This document shows, one piece after another, positions 14,862-16,887 of a DNA stretch of 16,887 bases. The notes under the pieces are model-generated. The model had not been told where the DNA came from, did not search any database, and saw nothing but the letters and a program-made list of their open reading frames with translations. Made by a program: the position numbers and the translations under genes. This stretch comes from an uncultured Clostridia bacterium (GTDB lineage Bacteria > Bacillota > Clostridia > TANB77 > CAG-508), in NCBI GenBank assembly GCA_944392065.1, contig CALXVO010000014.1:1-16887 (forward strand). Reading direction: 5' to 3'. Every line of letters starts with the position of its first letter. Positions within the stretch are counted from its first letter, which is position 1.

Positions 14862-14900
14862 TTTTCACATTTTGTTCACAAATATCTTGTATTATATAAG
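14862..14900 (+). promoter_or_regulatory. htrA promoter with tandem TTCACA boxes
   Basis: TTTTCACA (14862-14869) is followed by a second TTCACA (14875-14880) exactly 11 bases later, one helical turn. TTGTTC (14872-14877) then leads, after 17 bases, to TATAAG (14895-14900). From memory, TTTTCACA/TTTTCATA repeats were described upstream of B. subtilis htrA-type genes controlled by the secretion-stress system CssRS, and TTHACA tandem repeats are the PhoP box. Either way, an OmpR-family response regulator site is suggested. The ribosome binding site AGGAGG (14932-14937) is 8 bases before the ATG. Confidence 0.6.
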
Positions 14901-14945
14901 TGATTTAGGTTATTATATTAATATGATTTATAGGAGGTTTTTATA

Positions 14946-15191
14946 ATGGAAGAAAATAATAATCAAGAAAATAATTTTAATATTATGAATAACACAAATA
15001 ATAGCACAAGTAATAAAAATAGTACAAATTTTAGCTCAAATTTGAACAATATGAATAGTACAAATGGCACAAGTAGTTCAGTAAGCGATAATAGTTTTAA
15101 AAATGTGGCTACTACTACATATAGTTCTTTTGAAAATCAGCACACAAAAAATAAAAATAATAAATCAAAATCTAGTTTAGGCTTTCGGTAA
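14946..15191 (+). CDS. htrA: 5' part of frameshifted htrA: cytosolic N-terminal tail
   Basis: This reading frame starts at ATG 14946 with a perfect AGGAGG ribosome binding site and runs 81 codons to a TAA at 15189-15191. It encodes a low-complexity tail rich in asparagine, serine and threonine (for example NNTNNSTSNKNS), ending with a lysine patch NKNNKSKSS. Such disordered, polar cytosolic tails before the membrane anchor are common in Firmicute HtrA proteins. The membrane anchor and protease follow at once in the next frame (from 15181). One base too many around TTTCGG (15183-15188) breaks the reading. Removing that base gives SSLGFGKTVLLPF, a seamless join. The fragment alone would have no recognisable function. 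Confidence 0.75.
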   Translation: MEENNNQENNFNIMNNTNNSTSNKNSTNFSSNLNNMNSTNGTSSSVSDNSFKNVATTTYSSFENQHTKNKNNKSKSSLGFR

Positions 15192-16317
15192 AACGGTTTT
15201 ATTACCATTTGCATGTGGAATTTTAGGTGCTGGACTTGTCATAGGAACTTGTTTTGGTGTTCCTAGTATAAGAGATAATTTATTTAGTCAAACATCGCTT
15301 GAACAAGGAAGTAGTAGCACAAGTGCAAACATAAATACAGAACAAATATCTTTATTGGATTATTCCGATACAGCAGTAGGTGTTGCCCAAAAGGTGCTTC
15401 CTTCTATTGTTGGAATCAATGTAACATACTCTGTAAATTCCATCTTTTATAGTGGGCAGGGAACTGCCACTGCTCAAGGTTCTGGAGTAATTATAAGTAG
15501 TGATGGATATATATTAACTAATAATCATGTAGTTAACTCAAGCTCAAATTCTTCATACTATGAATTGGGCAAGGCTAGTAAAATAACAGTTACACTGTAT
15601 AATGATGATACAGAATATGAAGCTGAAATAATTGGTACAGATAAGCAAACCGACTTAGCAGTTATAAAGATAGATAAGGATGGATTAACTGCTGCTGAAC
15701 TTGGAGATTCAGATTCTGTTCAAGTAGGAGAATTCTGTATGGCTATTGGTAATCCTCTTGGTCTAGGCAGTACAGTTACTGATGGTATAGTTAGTGCTGT
15801 AAACAGAGATGTTACTGATGAAGATGGAAATACCTATACTGCTATTCAAACAAATGCTGCAATAAATTCTGGTAATAGTGGTGGTGCTTTAGTTAATAGT
15901 CAAGGCCAAGTAATAGGAATAAATACATTAAAGGTATCAGGTGATGGAGTCGAAGGTGTTGGATTTGCTATTCCAATAAATTCTACCAAAGATATCTATG
16001 AGCAACTTATTGAATACCAAAAAGTAAAAAGACCTTATCTAGGAATTGGTGGTATAGAGGTTGATGAAGAAACAGCTAGGGTAAATAATTTAACTGTTGG
16101 TATCTATGTAAAAACATTGGAGAATTTTTCGGCTGCTGAAAAGGCTGGTATTAGAGTAGGAGATGTAATCATTAAAGCTGATGGAACAGATATTGAGACA
16201 ATGGATGAACTTAATGAAATAAAGAATAGTAAGGAAATTGGCGATAAAATGACATTAACTATTTGGAGAGATGGTAAAACAGAAGATATTGAAGTTACTT
16301 TACAAGAACAACCTTAA
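15181..16317 (+). CDS. htrA: 3' part of frameshifted htrA: membrane anchor, trypsin-like protease and PDZ domain
   Basis: This is HtrA/DegP-type serine protease, which degrades misfolded proteins outside the membrane. The frame is open from 15181, directly after a TAG at 15178-15180. It begins with a transmembrane segment (KTVLLPFACGILGAGLVIG), followed by a serine-rich linker. The protease domain has all three catalytic residues: H in LTNNHVVN, D in KQTDLAVIK and S in NSGNSGGALV. They are residues 194, 236 and 311 of the joined 456-residue protein. One PDZ domain covers the last 100 residues. The only start-like codon before the protease domain with any claim is TTG 15355, but it lacks a ribosome binding site and would drop the anchor. 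The intact catalytic part argues for a sequencing error, a very recent mutation or frameshifting during translation. Confidence 0.88.
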   Translation, partial: AFGKTVLLPFACGILGAGLVIGTCFGVPSIRDNLFSQTSLEQGSSSTSANINTEQISLLDYSDTAVGVAQKVLPSIVGINVTYSVNSIFYSGQGTATAQGSGVIISSDGYILTNNHVVNSSSNSSYYELGKASKITVTLYNDDTEYEAEIIGTDKQTDLAVIKIDKDGLTAAELGDSDSVQVGEFCMAIGNPLGLGSTVTDGIVSAVNRDVTDEDGNTYTAIQTNAAINSGNSGGALVNSQGQVIGINTLKVSGDGVEGVGFAIPINSTKDIYEQLIEYQKVKRPYLGIGGIEVDEETARVNNLTVGIYVKTLENFSAAEKAGIRVGDVIIKADGTDIETMDELNEIKNSKEIGDKMTLTIWRDGKTEDIEVTLQEQP

Positions 16318-16340
16318 TTTAGTACAAAAATTTTCGATTT

Positions 16341-16376
16341 AAAGGAGAGATTTTAATATCTTTCCTTTTATTTTTT
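16341..16376 (+). terminator. Terminator of htrA
   Basis: AAAGGAGAGAT (16341-16351) pairs with ATCTTTCCTTT (16358-16368), ten Watson-Crick pairs and one G-U, with a 6-base loop. A T-rich tail runs to 16376. It starts 24 bases after the htrA stop. Confidence 0.85.
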
Positions 16377-16454
16377 AATTAGTATCCAAAATAATATCTA
16401 CTCTATTTTTATGTACAAAATTTATTTTATATTTTTCAATATAATCTCTTTTTG

Positions 16455-16486
16455 TTCACACGATGTTCAAACTTCCTCTGTATAAT
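16455..16486 (+). promoter_or_regulatory. Activator-type promoter with TTCACA/TTCAAA repeat
   Basis: TTCACA (16455-16460) and TTCAAA (16466-16471) are 11 bases apart, the same period as the boxes before htrA. A perfect TATAAT follows at 16481-16486, but no -35 box is found at the proper distance. A good -10, no -35 and a direct repeat in its place are the hallmarks of a promoter that needs a bound response regulator. The predicted start is 16493. Confidence 0.5.
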
Positions 16487-16492
16487 ATAGCC

Positions 16493-16590
16493 ATAGTTGA
16501 TAAACAAGTTACTCCATTATCAACTATATATAAGTAAAACATCCCCTTTTATTTTCAAAAGCAACTGTTTAAGCAGTTGCTTTATTATTG
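16493..16590 (+). ncRNA. Candidate small regulatory RNA
   Basis: The segment from the predicted transcription start to a terminator is about 95 bases and contains no ATG. An 11-bp perfect stem, ATAGTTGATAA (16493-16503) with TTATCAACTAT (16517-16527), begins exactly at the predicted first base. A single-stranded stretch with ATCCCCTTTT (16541-16550) follows. It ends in a terminator hairpin, AAAGCAACTG (16558-16567) with CAGTTGCTTT (16574-16583), and a U-rich tail. A 5' hairpin, an unpaired UCCCC and an intrinsic terminator are the layout of several Firmicute small RNAs that pair with ribosome binding sites. No known family was recognised. It lies downstream of htrA, with which it may be co-regulated. 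Confidence 0.5.
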
Positions 16591-16653
16591 TATAGGAAAA
16601 ATCGTTAAAAATCCTGAAATATCAAAAAATAAGTCGATTTTTCCTATACAATA
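16586..16653. repeat. 19-bp perfect inverted repeat with 30-base centre
   Basis: Bases 16586-16604 (TATTGTATAGGAAAAATCG) are the exact reverse complement of 16635-16653. The 30-base centre is AT-rich and unremarkable. It overlaps the tail of the small-RNA terminator and directly adjoins the next hairpin. It may be part of a longer structured transcript or a very small non-autonomous inverted-repeat element; no flanking target duplication is evident. Confidence 0.7.
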
Positions 16654-16654
16654 G

Positions 16655-16704
16655 AAAGTACATTACTGAAATAAATACCTTCAATAATGTACTTTTTTAT
16701 TTTT
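16655..16704 (+). terminator. Rho-independent terminator reading rightwards
   Basis: AAAGTACATTACTGAA (16655-16670) pairs with TTCAATAATGTACTTT (16680-16695) at 15 of 16 positions around a 9-base loop, with a T-rich tail to 16704 and beyond. Its tail lies on the plus-strand side, so it mainly stops transcription coming from the htrA/small-RNA side before it meets the ribosomal-protein genes. It may also act weakly on transcripts from the L7/L12 side. Bases 16705-16797 hold an AATATATAAATCTT/AATATAAATCTT direct repeat and no gene. Confidence 0.8.
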
Positions 16705-16797
16705 TATAGTAATAATATATAAATCTTATAAAACTTGTTTTCAGTTCGGCTATAAAGGAAATATAAATCTTGTTTTTTCCTCCGTCCCTAAAAACAA

Positions 16798-16887
16798 CTA
16801 AGCAAGTTCAACAACTGCTCCTACTTCTGTAAATTTAGCTTTTAATTCTTCAGCTTCTTCTTTCTTTACATTTTCTTTAATTGTTTT
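16798..16887 (-). CDS. rplL: 50S ribosomal protein L7/L12, C-terminal end (partial)
   Basis: The last 29 codons of a minus-strand gene run in from the right edge. The peptide begins KTIKENVKKEEAEELKAKF and ends GAVVELA, which matches the end of the C-terminal domain of L7/L12 (family pattern K-x-V-K-E, KEEAEELKAKFEEAGA, VELK). L7/L12 forms the ribosomal stalk that recruits elongation factors. The remainder of the gene, and probably rplJ before it, lie outside the window. Confidence 0.9.
   Translation of the reverse strand, partial: KTIKENVKKEEAEELKAKFTEVGAVVELA

Noticed and set aside
15355..16317. TTG 15355 as the true start of a separate soluble protease
   Set aside because: There is no ribosome binding site, and the frame is open upstream through a well-formed transmembrane segment that belongs to HtrA. 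A frame break in one gene explains the data better.

Overview
The window is strongly AT-rich. Its SpoVB-type flippase, RNase HII, pyrimidine-nucleoside phosphorylase, HtrA with one membrane anchor and AGGAGG-like ribosome binding sites point to a low-GC Firmicute (Bacillota), most likely an uncultured clostridial lineage. The species cannot be named from the sequence. Most genes are ordinary chromosomal housekeeping genes on the minus strand. Only three loci read on the plus strand: a VirD4/TraG-like ATPase, a small zinc-ribbon protein and HtrA.

Layout. 1-1.7 kb (-): MATE-like lipid or polysaccharide flippase of the SpoVB/MurJ superfamily. 1.8-5.3 kb: a convergent pair made of an orphan type IV coupling-protein-like ATPase (+) and a winged-helix protein of replication-relaxation type (-), separated by a perfect 25-bp palindrome. 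5.4-9.0 kb (-): 23S pseudouridine synthase of RsuA/RluB type, a second of RluD type, and a GT-C-like membrane protein. 9.2-11.3 kb (-): the rpsB-tsf operon with its terminator and two candidate promoters. 11.4-11.8 kb (+): zinc-ribbon/HTH microprotein. 11.8-14.6 kb (-): pyrimidine-nucleoside phosphorylase, RNase HII and a single-pass membrane protein. 14.9-16.3 kb (+): an HtrA protease whose reading frame is broken by one base just before its membrane anchor. 16.4-16.7 kb: a gene-free run of four hairpins with its own promoter, which looks like a small RNA locus. 16.8 kb to the end (-): the last 29 codons of ribosomal protein L7/L12.

Themes. (1) At least three families of GGGAC-containing palindromes (4213-4272, 5361-5448 with 11721-11784, and 7243-7273) sit at gene ends. 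Two of them supply the stop codon or last codons of a gene. No transposase is visible. (2) The htrA promoter and the promoter of the small-RNA candidate carry the same kind of TTCACA repeat with an 11-bp period. This suggests a shared response regulator acting on envelope stress. (3) The VirD4-like ATPase has no relaxase, channel or integrase nearby within the window, so either it is a remnant or it does something other than conjugation.

Gaps above 300 bases (8955-9287, 11092-11477, 14616-14945, 16318-16797) contain promoters, terminators and hairpins but no convincing gene. No tRNA, rRNA, CRISPR array or complete insertion sequence was seen. All conclusions come from reading alone; no database was searched.
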